NCBI GenBank assembly: GCA_030062745.1
Contig: CP099849.1
Coordinates: 25,408,144-25,472,143, forward strand
From: Capitulum mitella
Taxonomy: Eukaryota; Arthropoda; Thecostraca; Pollicipedomorpha; Pollicipedidae
Direction: 5' to 3'
DNA length: 64,000 nt
In this document: one piece after another, positions 47,422-59,500 of the stretch
Layout of the letters: each line of letters opens with the position of its first letter
Numbering within the stretch: the stretch's first letter is position 1
Notes under the pieces: model-generated
Databases searched by the model: none
What the model was told of the DNA's origin: nothing
What the model saw: only the letters and a program-made list of their open reading frames with translations
Made by a program: the position numbers and the translations under genes

Positions 47422-48560
47422 TAGCCAATGAGCCATCAAACACTGTTCTTCTTGGACGCTAGTAACCGAAGAGCTGAAACATATCAAACAGATCCTGTTC
47501 AGCAACTACTACCCAGTCTCTCTGATAGATAAGGAAACAGACAGAGCACTTAACAAGCACATGGCTTCAAAACAAGGCCCCACCACTAATGACACTACCC
47601 ACCATCTTTACTACCACAATACCAGGAATCCAGGATGGAAAACTGACGAGAAAGTCCTCAAAACAACTGTATCCCAAACAATTACCGGGACCAACTGAAA
47701 GTTCCCATTTACTGCCGCATCCCAACGAAATCCAACCTAACACCGGCGGAGCTAGGGGGCGGGAACTTCCACTTAGGCCCGCATTTTTTGGTGGAACTCA
47801 TCGCACATCGCCTTCCCTGCAGGCAAGTTTCATATGCCTTCAGTTTTCAATGACCTCCGGTTCCCTCCCCATTTAGAAAATCCTAACTGCGCCCCTGCAA
47901 CCTGATCATGATAAAAAGCCCCAACCGCGACCCAACGCCGCTGAAAAGGTTAACGTAGTCTTCTTTTACAAATGTGATAAAGGAGAATGTGCCCTCTTAC
48001 CAAACAGTGGCTACGTTGGCCTCACAATTACATCCCTGAGCCGCCGCATAACTATGCATGTCCAGACGCGTGGACCAAAGCCCTACGCCGTGACCTGCCA
48101 CGACATACCCCTTACCATACGAGACATGACTGAAAACACCAATATTCTTGTTGCCACCTCCGAAAAGCGCGGACTCAAGTTCTGGAAGCAGTACATATCA
48201 AAAAGATCGACCCCGCCATCGACCTCAAAATAAACGCTCGAGGAACGAGCGTATATTTCAGTGGCAGTTACTCCTCTACGACGGCCCCCAGCTTATCGCC
48301 GGGGAGCAACAGCGACGATGACCATGTTTTTTTTTCGCACGTCTATGTGTTTTCTTTCAGTGTAAGACTGCTTATGTATATTATTGTGTATCCTGACTAC
48401 AAGGGCATATTAACATGTCGCGCGATTTTTGCAACAAAAAAAAAACAAACTTCTCTTCGCGATCAACTGCAACCAGTCTTGAAAATGTCCAAATCTTGAA
48501 TGTCTTGTCTATGCTTTGAAAATGCTCAATGAATATATATAAAACATTTGCATATAAAGT
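47422..48560 (+). pseudogene. Penelope-like retroelement 3' fragment with GIY-YIG domain, interrupted by a MITE
   Basis: Plus-strand homologue of 44790-45710. Coding blocks in order: EELKHIKQILFSNYYPVSL and IDKETDRALNKHMASK (about 47465-47570), LYYHNTRNPGWKTDEK, then after the MITE (47741-47897) KCDKGECALLPNSGYVGL (from about 47970), SRRITMHVQ, CHDIPLTIRDMTENTN and, after a frameshift near 48180, LEAVHIKKIDPAIDLKINA. GYVG with the upstream Cys and downstream His/Glu fits the GIY-YIG endonuclease that Penelope-like elements use for integration. The reverse transcriptase half is absent. Frameshifts and the insertion make it non-functional. The non-coding 3' part continues to about 48560, still matching the other copy. 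Confidence 0.8.
47741..47897 (+). mobile_element. hAT-type MITE, family M2 (157 bp), inside the Penelope-like copy
   Basis: Begins CACCGGCGGAGCTAGG and ends CTGCGCCCCTG. It is flanked by CAACCTAA (47733-47740) and CAACCTGA (47898-47905), an 8-bp duplication with one mismatch. The sister Penelope-like copy on the minus strand has an empty site here (CCACCCTAATTATGAC). The second M2 copy is at 25865-26001. Confidence 0.82.
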
Positions 48561-48570
48561 ATATGCAAAT
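48546..48570. repeat. Octamer palindrome ATTTGCATAT / ATATGCAAAT
   Basis: A perfect 10-bp inverted repeat around AAAGT, each arm containing the POU-type octamer ATTTGCAT. Followed by a TA-rich run to about 48590. Confidence 0.7.
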
Positions 48571-48639
48571 GTATATATATATCCTTTTATACATGATATT
48601 TATAAGCTTCCCACCGCCGAAGACGAAAACGCTGTAAGT

Positions 48640-51600
48640 CTCGAAACATGTGAAAAGCATCAATGGAAAATGTAATTCTTGTTTGCTTAAAAAAAGACAT
48701 AATTAGTAATGCATGCAAATAATATCAGTGATCCTGCTAAGAAGCGAATAGCGCCTATGTACAACCTGCATAAGCGAACTTGCATTACAGACCGTCGTTC
48801 GTAGTTTGCAAACGGCCAGTGCCGTTGCTTCCCCGAGCATTTTACTTACTCGCTGCGTCCTACAGCGTCTCCAACCTAACAAAAACCTCTAGCAGGAGCA
48901 AAGAGGAGGAAAAATGGAAAGGCCTTCAAACTGCTGCGAACGTTCTTGGAAGCACACGGCGAAAGAAGTGTTCTTCTCGTAACCCTCGCATATGAGCGAT
49001 ATTTTTAATCGCCTTACGGAAAAGGGTGAAAATGATCCATCTCTAGCTTTTGATTTAACCAAGACAGCTGCATGGGACGAAAACCAATGATTTCATCGTT
49101 CTGTGTATCCCAAAACTGTTTGTTAGCTATGGGCCTTTGCAGTGAAATTAGTCTTACGAGTCAGGTAAATCGGGTCATGAATACTTTTGGACTAACCGTA
49201 GTCTTTATGACAAAAGTATCCTTTGATATTTATTTCTCGGCGTAATGCTTTGCCAGTAGCCATTCGCATCAGATATGAGTACTTCTCTGTTGTATATATG
49301 GAAGAATTTTAACATGATGGCGCTAATTTTTGCAAGCATTTATTTTACTGTTCATTTATTTCAGTAAAATCGGCCGACCTTTTCTGATCTCCTGTTTTGT
49401 CCTTTGAAGTGGTGTACTCCGCATTAAGTCTTCCTCATGCTCTCTTGGTTTCTGCGCATTCTTCTCGGGTTTCTTTTGGTTCTATGTGTGCTCGTCGAGA
49501 GCTGAAAGCTCTTGGCTCTCTGCCAGTTTTCTGTCGGTTCGAATTCGCGGTCGCTTTTTCGCACACTCTGTCATCTTCCCGTTGGTGGTGGTGGTTTTTG
49601 TTTTTCTTCATTTTTTGTCGGCAATGAGATGTCCAATCATCACAGCCAGCGGCGCAACAATCACCCGAATTACACGGTGTTGGTGACCGGTCCTGGTTAG
49701 CAACGGTACGTTGGAAAACATTTCTCAATGTGAACCTGCCCACGGCCCATCTAACCCCTTCTGAGGAAAATCCGATTGCTTCTCTAATGCCGGTAACTAA
49801 TGAAGACCCCATCGTCGAGTGTAAAGGCAATTTTACCACCTTCCAGAACGCCTAGCCATCCAAACAGGCCATAGGACGATCTACAATCATTTCGGCCAGT
49901 TTTTTTTTCTCACCGACGTCTCCATGAGCAATCCGGTCACAGCCATGCGTCGACTGAGTCCCGCTCCAAAACACCACCCGAACGGACGTCTCGGCCCGCC
50001 GCGGCAGAAATCTGCAGCCCGGCCTCCGCTCGGACCGGCGGCGAGACGAATCTCCGGCTCAGAGTCTGTCTCATCAGCGACGGCACGGCTCCGCGGCTCA
50101 GCCGGTCCGCCGTCACGCAGACAGCCGGGGATGGACGCAGAGAATAAACGAGAGACTCATGGATCGCCATTGCCGTGACCTCGAGTTTCCTGATTCGGGA
50201 ACAGCCTTCGCCTCCTCGTCGCGCCGGCCTCCCTCCTGCCGTCTGCCGTTTTCTCTCCGCTCCTGCCCCTCCCCGTCCCCCCCCCCCCTCTGACAGTGCG
50301 GCACCGATTTGTAACCGTCCACGAACGGCTGCAGCTCATTACACGGTACGGCGGACGCTGAGAGGACGCAGTCCGGTGTGAGCTGCGCGACAGGCGAACC
50401 CTCGGTCGTCGTTACGCGTGATCGCTGAGGCATTCTGGGAACCCTCTGCCGTCCCCCTGGCTCGCTATATATTCTGTAAAAGTAATTCTACATTCATCTC
50501 ACGGTCGGCCCAGCTAGCTAAGTTCCCCATGTCGACGCACCCTAGAACCGCCGTTAGTTCAGCTTTTGCACGGCGGACGGAGGAGGATATGCGCGGGGTT
50601 AGATCATCGCCGGTGAAAATCATTCCAAAAAAAATGCTCGACGCGAAAGGTAACTCTGGGGCCTAAGCGGCCAGCTAAAATGCACGTAGAATCGGATGAT
50701 TTTTATGTCGCCCTACACCTATCCACGCACATGAACTACTTCTTTCTTTTTTAACGTTTTAGCCAATGAAGTTCCTACCACTCTGCTGGTGACGATTTGT
50801 TTTTTTTTAGAATTCATAACTGCCTCCATTGCAAAGCTATCATGAAAATAGCACAAACAAGGCACTACGCCATTTCCAGCGACATCTCCAAAAACACGAT
50901 GCGGTTTGTAACGCTCCAAAACCACCGGATCGGGCGGACCCGGCTCTCGATGACGCGCCAAAATTTCTGCCGAGAGTTATCGTTTAAAGGGTCGACAAAT
51001 CTCAGAGCGGCGTCGGATTTATACATCCAGTTAAGGAGCCGGCGCGGAGTAGATTCTCTGCCGCTTGGAGGCGCCGATAAGGATGACAAATGGTCTGCCA
51101 GCCGGCGCAGCGACCGACATCCTCGGGGATCGCGCAGCGTCGACTTGTTCATAGTGCGCCTCGCATTTGGAGCACCACGGTCAGAGCTTGCGCGGAGCCT
51201 GGTAGTGTCCAGGATTATGTAGTTTTAAATGCATGGAAAGTGTTGAAATTTCCTTCTAAATGGTAGAAGAGTTAACGAAACATCCAAAGCTTTCTGCGGA
51301 ATATATGTATGCATCAGGATATTCAAATGAGCGATACGAAACAGGTTTCACTCACGCTCATGCTTTCGCCGAAATAGCATCAAAGCTAAGCGGCTTTTCA
51401 TAACAACTAGTTAGAGATTACTCCCCCAATTTCCATTTGTTACGGTCGTGCATGAAAGTTGAACTGTTAATCGCATCGTCATTTAAATTTTCACAGCATT
51501 CACCCAGCATTCATTTCCCATTTGCTGGTGGAGGACCAATGGATCGGTTCGACTGATTCAGGCAGCAATCTATCGTCTGCGATGATGCCACCCAGGCGTA

Positions 51601-54600
51601 ATAAATTTTATACTTTTAGATTATATGTCAGATCACGGATCAGATTACGGACGTCCTAAGGCCGAAATAACAAAAATGTATGCATAGGATGCCACTCTAC
51701 GCCTGTCTGAAGGAAACCAAATTGGGATCGATGCCACCAAAATTTCTAGCATGCATATCTTATTTCCAAGCCAGAAGTCCATTACATGATAGGTTTGAAT
51801 ATGCCTCATATGGTGCATACAACTCCATGAACATCTCCAGGTTCCATAAAATACGTTTCAGTACTCATTAAATATCTTTAAATACTAAAATTCCTTTAAA
51901 AAGTGTTTCTACTGTTTGCACCATGAAGTTTTTGAAAAGCTGTCATAAGTGGTTTTACGGCGTAACATGATACTGCATTTGAAAGATGGCAAGTACACAA
52001 ATTTGGGCTTTAACGACTGAGAGATCATGGTTAGTCTATATTGACCTCTCATCATAGCACGTACTGCAGACTGTTGACTATCTCGCGGGAATATTTTATC
52101 GATAAATTCAAGCAAACGGGAAGAAACGGAAAAATAATGAAACACAGCTGTTTTCTGACGTCGTGTTAACATGTTTTTGGATGACTTTGACAAAAAATAA
52201 CACGAAATGCACACAACTGATGCAATGAGGGATGTTGAAAATATGACGATTTGTGACGTTTGGTGACTGAGTGATGCAGCAAACAACAAAGTGAGAGCGT
52301 TAACGCGTCCCCCAGCGAGTAGTGAGTTAAGAGTGATTCTTCGGCTTGATGTTTTAAATTATAAACAGTCAGTTCAAAGCGTATAACGATTTCCTCGGAC
52401 TCCTTTCAATGGCAATCACGACCACACATGTACGCCCGCGCCGAAGATGGCGCGCACGTGACGCGCGTCATTGACCACTTGCCAGTCAACCAGAGCACAG
52501 TAACACAGAACACAGTCAGTCAATCAAAGCAAATCGATGCGCAACGGAATGTGATACACAACAGGAACCTAAGTGAAGCTTCAGTTCACATTTTCGCTTA
52601 TGCTCATCCAAATCTAACAAGCCGAATTTTTCGTCCTCTTTACCGTTCATTTCTTAAAACATTTCGGATTTTGGTGTATCACCTAACGCCAAATCGGTTT
52701 CAATGTACGGCAATAGTCGCACCCTCGACCCAATACTGCGTTTTCCTCCTTACCAAACAGGGTTCGATCGACACTCGTGCTAACCACCGATTCTGAGCTG
52801 TAAGTGCCACATGATGCGGTGGTTTTCCCACAACAGATGTGCGCTTCCCACGTTCATTTCGGTGCTCTGCCTGCAGCGTTGCCTCCAGCGGCGAGAAATG
52901 CTACCGTAGAGACCAGCACAATGCCCAGACTCTCCGCAGAATCACCAGTCGGCTGCGAGAAGCATTTCCCTCTCTGCGAATATCATAATTAATATTATGC
53001 CTCCTGAAACATGGGGATATAACGAATAGGACTAAGTGTTACACGTTGAATTCCATTATAGGTACTGAAAATCCTTGTGGCTTTTTCAGGAAAATCTATT
53101 AATTTTACAATCTGTTCTTCACCGAAATGCTTGCAAATACAAAATATTTCCATCGTTATTGGATGCTAAAAAAGATACAAGAAACGTTCTGGCACTCAAA
53201 AGTCAAAACTAAAGAATGAATCGTATGGAGGGATTTATTTCAACATCAACAGCACTGACCATTTCGCCAAATACACCATGATCGATTACAGTTCTGGGAG
53301 AAATGCCAGATCATAGCTTTACAAACAATGAAAAGAAGAATTTTTACGAGTGCGGCCGTAGGCCGTGTGAGTCGTACTTCCATCGTCAGAAAAATTACAT
53401 CGTGCGGCCAAGCCCGTCCAACGAACTACAACAGAACTGTTTTACGATTCAATGCCTACCCACTACCCACCAGCCAGTATGCCCCTCTGCAAGGGATTGT
53501 ACTAGTGGGCGGCGAATCATGAAGTTTTCACCAAAATGCATCTGGATGTTTTACATTTTGTAAACATGCATTCGCAACGCGTTGGTCTGTAGTCTCTTTT
53601 GCCTACACAGCTGCTCCGTGAATAATGTTTGCGCTGTCCGACTTTTCCTAGACTTTCCAAAATAGCCGTACTTCTCGGACTTTTTTGAGCCGTCCCGTAA
53701 TAACAGTGAACAACATTACGGGCGTGCGCGACGTGACCCTCCCAGTCGCGCCAGAAGTGGCGCCCCGGAACGACGTTCTCTCCTCTCCGGAGATCGTCCT
53801 GTGCGCGACCATTGTCCGCCAGACGCGTCAGCACCGCCGCCGGCCATTGACGGCGGCGATTAGGCGCCTCGTCAGCGGGCCATTCAGCCGAGCTCGCGGC
53901 CGCCGGACGCGGTGTGGCCAGCGCCCCCGGCCGGCGGCTCGGTCCGCACGCGGCCGCGGGCGGCGCAGGAGGAGGGGGCGCGTATCTGCGTAGAGGTGTG
54001 CGTCTGAGCAGAGTCATCGAGTGAAGTGTGCGCAGAAGTCACTGACGTCGCTGATCAGACAAGAGGATGAAAAATAGATGGGGCCGCTGAGCTAGTCTTT
54101 GCAGATGTTACCGAGTGCAGTTTGGGCAACAGGTATTGAGTGTGATGTGCGCAGAGGGCATCGGGTGTGGTCTACGCAGAGATCGTTGAATATAGTCTGC
54201 GCAGAGGTCAGTGGATAAGGTCTACACATAGGTCGCTGGGCGGACTCCGGGCAGAGGCGCAGAGCACGCTGCTGCCGCCGGGGGGTACTCTGGCGGCAAC
54301 ACAAGTAGGAGCATCTGCCGTGCCGTTCTGTACTTCCCGGCGCCCGACTAACAGCATCGCCGTCCCGACTGATATCTGTGACATCTGCGTGACAGGCGAG
54401 TGCGTTCTGCCTTTCTGTCGCGTACTCCGTGGATTTTTCCATTCGCCGGTGTGTACAACACGGACAGCACATTGGTCAGCGGACTCAGGCATTCGTTCCA
54501 TGGCATCCCAGGCCAATGACGCAATGCGCGGCGCAAATGCACATCACTTCTCGATCGGTCTCTAGTGGGTGAGCGTCATATATGAGCACGGATGATTTCT

Positions 54601-55300
54601 GGGCACGGGCAAATAGTGTGAAACTCCGGTGTCGTTGGCCCCCCAGATAGCGTCATTTGTCTTTCTGCCCACGACCACATAGCTGGATTGATTCTGGTCC
54701 GGTATGATTTACCATCGGCCGCTGGTCGAAATGGCAGGACAATGAAGTGGGGTGACTGACCCACACAGCCGGCCGTTCGTCGGCGCCACTGAGCTGCGTG
54801 GACCGTCCGCGCAGCTCACCGGCCATTGGCTTCACAGAGCTAAGTGGAAGGTTCACGAAACCCACCGTCCGTTGAATTCACAGAGCTGTCCACACAGCAA
54901 GCGGTCTGTCAGCTTCACAGAGCTTGACACCGCTGGTCGTCGGCTCCACAGAACGGTGTGGACAGTCCACAGAACGCGCCGCCGGTCGGCCTCACAGGCC
55001 GTCGCGGCCGGCCCGCGCGGGCCGCCGACGGCGCGGCCTGCCGGCGCCGCCGACCGGGCCGGCGCCGGTCGACACAACACGTCGAGCCCGCGGGACCCAT
55101 CACTCTGCGTTATTCCGGAGCGGTCGGCACGTCGGGCGAGAATCCACCTCGGCGGTCGTAAACGTGTTTACCTTGTCGGCCGGATCGCGCTGTGCGTTGT
55201 CTGGCGCCGACAATTCGAGACCGGGGCGAGTTTCTCGCGTCGACCTGCCTTCTCTCCGTACCTGCGCTCCCTAGCGGAACAACGGTGAAGCTGCTGGAAC
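48640..55300. other. Intronic; no gene recognised; several GC-rich islands
   Basis: GC/CpG-rich patches at about 49930-50430, 50900-51190, 53690-54000 and 54950-55200 alternate with AT-rich DNA. Open frames of 100-180 codons in the islands have no recognisable domain and overlap on both strands. No tRNA, snRNA or satellite was identified. Confidence 0.35.
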
Positions 55301-55419
55301 GCTGGGCATCGTTTTTGTATTGGATCTGGGAAATTTTGTCTTATAAATGCTGCTGCAACAGGATGGTTCAGCCAGCAGACGTGCTGCGTGAGATGGAAAT
55401 CAAATACAGGTGGACGAAT

Positions 55420-55760
55420 GAAAATGGAAACCGGAATAATGCTACCTTCGGGGGAATCAATTCCGAATCTTGCTCTTGGCTTCCTGAGTCGATTCTGATT
55501 CTGACTCATCGAGGTTTTCAAAACCTGAATCGATTGCGATTCTGACCAAAAATGAAATGAGTCGATTCCGAATTCGATTTCACTAAGACCCATTTAACTG
55601 GATTAATCAGTTGGAATAGATGCCGGTTCTGATTTCGCAGATAATAGTCATTTAACTCCGACTCTGATTCAAGTACTTATCAGAGGAATCGGCTCCGATT
55701 CTGACCCTGACCAGAACGGAATCGATCTCTGAGTCGAATCTGGTTCCGATAGAGTTGGGC
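55420..55760. repeat. GATTC-rich degenerate simple repeat
   Basis: Many GATTCTGA, GAGTCGATTC and GAATCGATT words in both orientations over 340 bp; resembles 45740-46010. Confidence 0.6.
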
Positions 55761-56984
55761 ACAAGTCTAACAGCATGCCGGTAATATGGCGAGAAACGCC
55801 TGAGCCCGGCAGACGGTCGGTCGCCTACCCTACCGGCTGCCCTACCATAATTATGTCCCCCACATTTTAAGCCATCTGGTGACCAACCGTGCCGCCCGGA
55901 CCTACAGTACTAGGCAGGACGACCTTCTCCAGGTGCCAAACGCACGAAGAGAGGCGGGGAAGTGACGATTTTTACCACGCGCGACTTTGCAACTCCCGCC
56001 GACACCGCCCATTTTGACGCTTTCAAGTCAGCTTGCAAGGTGGCCGTAAAACGACACTTCCAGCTGGGACTACAGTCCTGAGTGTGTTTTTTGACTGCGT
56101 GTGCATACGTTTGAATGTCTGATGTTTCTTTGCTTGTTCGCTAACTTTCGTGTTTGGTGGCGACAGAGAGTGGGATAAAAGCCACGAGTGGCGTGGCTCT
56201 TATATTTTAATGTACCTGAAGAACTGCAATATACAGTATAAGGTCCGTTCATACTCCAAAGTCTGTATCACCAGTTTCGTCAGCGACCAGTAATTGTTCA
56301 GCTTTCTGACGTCAACCTACGTGCGATCGGCAGCAGGATTTAAAGCCTAGGTCCTCCGTCCACAGCCCAAAGCCAACGTTTCAGTGTCAACGGCGAGAGG
56401 CGAGCGCAGCGCGGCGCAGATCCGGCCCTGACGTCACTGGATTCCCAGCATCCCCTACTGACGTCCGCCGACGTCACGAAACGCCCTACGTGAGCCTGCG
56501 CCTCTCGCCGAACGGGAACGGCCCGCCGCTTCCGCCACTGCCCGGCGGACTACAGATTGGCCGATTGCGCGGCGCCGACCGCTAACGGCCTGTAACAGGC
56601 GGTCGACTGTCCCGACCAATTAGGCCGGAGTGGCGGCGGGCTCGGCCGCGGCTTAACGGCGCCGCCGATGACCGGCCGTCGGCTGAAATCACGGACCGCT
56701 GACGGAGGCCCGGCCGTGACGGACAGCTCCGCGTCGCTGGCAGCTGCCGGGCGTGACTGGGCCTGGGAGCAGCTGCTGACGCACCCTCCCACAGAGTTTC
56801 GGCTTACCGTGGTCAGCTTGGGTGTGAGACGGCCAGGGAAAGGCAAATGGCCTGCACGGCGGCTAAGCTGGCAAGTAGGTACATGGACAGATCGTTCAAT
56901 GGCCTCACATACCTCCAAGGCATTAACGAGTAAGTACTAAAAGATGGAGCAAACTATGGATTGGTATATTTTTAGTTTTTTTAA
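55761..56984. other. No recognised gene; GC-rich 56380-56900
   Basis: The GC-rich patch includes ACGTCA words and open frames without recognised domains. Confidence 0.35.
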
Positions 56985-57830
56985 GGCATTTCAACAAAAT
57001 GGTCACACGTGCTGCCCACCTCAGCAGACACTGTAACAATACCAGTAGACTGCCGCACAGAGCCCGTGCCTGTTGGAGCGGCGCACCTTTGTGCGCAGCT
57101 CGCGCTTCATAATCTGGACGGCTTCTCTCTTTCATCAGCGACTTTTCTTACGGCCAGTTTGATGCGTTTCTTGAGCATTCGTTCCGACTTGGCTTCCCAT
57201 CCTTTCCCAAACACCTCTTGCTTCGTCAGACCCGACGGGTCTTCATTGGGTCTGATCTGATGTGCGTTGGGTGGGTTTCCATCTCGCGGTACCTAGGAAA
57301 TGTGCAGTTTGTCCAGCAGCTGCAGGGTGCTCCGGGCATAATGGGCCGATGCCAGATCTGGCCAAAACTAAAATTTGCCATCCTGGCGACATCTGGTGAT
57401 GAATGGGATTAGGCTTTCCTGGTCCACCGCTGCCTTGCATGGGATGAATACTGGCTCTGACGGGCCACCCTGGCTCACAGCTCACCACACCATCATTTTC
57501 CAAGGAAACTTAGATTCTGAGCGAAACTTGAGATCGTCCGGCGTTTTCACGATGCCTGAAGTACAGTAACCAACATTCCCAGGCACTGTGGAATGATCGA
57601 AAGTAAAATAACTTTCGCCATCCATTATGATTCTGACATCCTCTCCCAGCTAATGAAAAGTCCGGTTCAACTTGTTCACGCGGGATTTGGCACGCCCGTC
57701 TTGCCTTGGGTGTTTGGGGGGGGGGGCTTTTGCCCAACACGGCTTTAACGACATGTCTCTGACTGATTTTGTATTTTCCGGACGCCTTGCGAGCGCTGAC
57801 TCCCACCTTGCCTAGCATGTACAACGCGAA
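56985..57830 (-). pseudogene. Mariner-like (Tc1/mariner superfamily) transposase pseudogene
   Basis: On the minus strand a helix-turn-helix segment (VSARKASGKYKISQRHVVK, about 57800-57740) leads into a degenerate DDE domain: IIMDGESYF with the first Asp at 57623-57621, PGNVGYC, PDDLKFRSESKFPWKMMVW, FWPDLASAHYA with the second Asp at 57358-57356, and NPPNAHQIRPNED with the third Asp at 57241-57239. There are 38 residues between the last two. A C-terminal GWEAKSE then LKKRIKLAVRKV block follows. At least two frameshifts (near 57655 and 57600) and three in-frame stops (after MMVW, after DGKF, after LHIS) destroy it. CCATTTTGTTGAAATGCC near 57000 looks like the terminal repeat. Family membership is clear; the exact DDxD clade is not. 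Confidence 0.85.
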
Positions 57831-58668
57831 AGGCCGTCACTTACTGGGGGAATCTTCGCGGGAATTTGACCGTTGCCAACCGCAACTTAAGCAAGGGTTC
57901 ATGCATTCATTCACCATAGCAGCATACATATGACCTTTGTCTCGTTTTTTAGTGTCCACCCGTTACTGCAGAAACCAACAAGAACATAACGAAATCAACG
58001 TTTTTCGACAACCGGTAAAGATATCTTTGACGTTTAAAAACATCTGGCAAAGTCATATAGTTCTGGCTTAATAGAATAAATAACTTTGCCTTGACGCTGC
58101 AAAGCAACACGATGAGGGGGAGTGGTAAAATATTTCACGCAGGAGCATAGGATTAATCCGCATCCTGACTATTCGTAGGTCCCAGTTTGCCGGAGCATCC
58201 AGCAATTTTGCCAAACGGCCACGACGAAAGTTACCAATGACCTTGCTATCACGTTCCACAGCCACGCGCCGGTCCACCATGTGCAAATCAAGATTAATGA
58301 GCTCACATGAAAGCCACCAGAATTAACGAGCGCGTTTGAAATGATCTGCGTTGCGTGCAAAATGACCACGTCAGGAGCGGATTGCTTACAGCAGAGTGAA
58401 ACAAAGTGCATGGTTTAAGGACTGTACATTTCATAGGAGCCTTGGGCTTGATTACTAGGAGTTTATTAAAAAGCTATCTTGTTTATAAAAGTACGGATAC
58501 ATAATCTATTACCAATGTCCGAGCATTCTTCAGTAAAAACCATATTTGCGAACTCTCTGGGATACACGACGCCGCACAAAAGCAACATTTTTATCGAAGT
58601 AAAACATGAATTTTATATCGCATGGCGATGTGTTGTCAAAAATGTGATAAAAATTTGGGGTTAGGACC
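57831..58668. other. No recognised feature
   Basis: AT-richer intronic DNA. A minus-strand frame at 58068-58286 is hydrophilic but unrecognised. Confidence 0.35.
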
Positions 58669-58669
58669 A

Positions 58670-59500
58670 GAGGCCAAGGGCGGCGGAAGTGAGGGCAGGG
58701 AGACAGTTGCCCCCAACTGCGATTAGTCTGGGGAAGACTATGTTTCTGCCCCCCCCCCCATTTATGATCTTGGGGGTCTCGTCGGAAACTGAACAGAAAA
58801 GAAAATAGGAAAAAAGAGACGAACACGCAGAAAAAAAAAAAAGGAAAATGCAGCTATGCAGGCAAGGAAGTAGGCACATGGTGTGCGTGTTCTTTCAAGT
58901 CTTACTTTGTGGGGCGCCTCAGCTTTCTTCCGGTGGGGGCCTCGAACAGGTTGGACCCAAAACTGGCCAGATACCGCGAACTTGCAATTTTTTAAGGGGC
59001 CTCGCGGAATGGGCCCGGCTGGTCTACCCCGACACACAATTCGGATCCTGCTAGGGGGCCCCGGCTTAGGTCCGAGAGAGGGCCTCGTACCGATTAGACT
59101 CAAAGGTGGTCCAGCGACCTGGACCTCACCATTTTCAGGGGGCCTCACAGAATTAATGAACCGGGGTGGCCTGCGCTAAACCGGAATTCGAACCTGCTAG
59201 AGGGCACAGACTTAGGTTCGAAAGAGTGCCTGGTACCAATTACTACTCAAAAGCAAAACGGGGCCCGAGAACCTACAGTTTTTCAAGAGGCCACATAGAA
59301 TGGACCCAGAAAGCCTTCGCTAAACCAATCCGGGTCTCGAGGGCGCCCCAGCATCCGTCCGTAAGAGGGTCTTACGCGAATGCACTCAAAAGTGACCCAG
59401 AGACCGGGAACTTACAGCTTTTAAGGGCCTAGCGGAATGGACCCGGCAGGCCTCTCACAGAATTCGGACAATGTTAGGGGTCTTCGGCTTCCATCCGAGA
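58670..59500 (+). repeat. G/C-run element head followed by a 143-bp tandem repeat, four units
   Basis: Head: CCAAGGGCGGCGGAA, CAGTTGCCCCC and a C run followed by ATTTATGATCTTGG. Units start near 58917, 59062, 59205 and 59345, with a partial one near 59470. Each contains CGG(C/T)TTAGGTCCGA-type, GGGCCTCG, AAAGTGACCCAGAGACCG, GGGGCCTCGCGGAATGG and GAATTCGAACCTGCTAG blocks, spaced about 143 bp apart and 75-90% alike by eye. The single-unit relative is at 46486-46790. Confidence 0.75.

Noticed and set aside
59190..59205. GGTTCGAATTCC (minus strand), a good RNA polymerase III B box
   Set aside because: It recurs as part of the 143-bp repeat unit and has no A box at the right distance.
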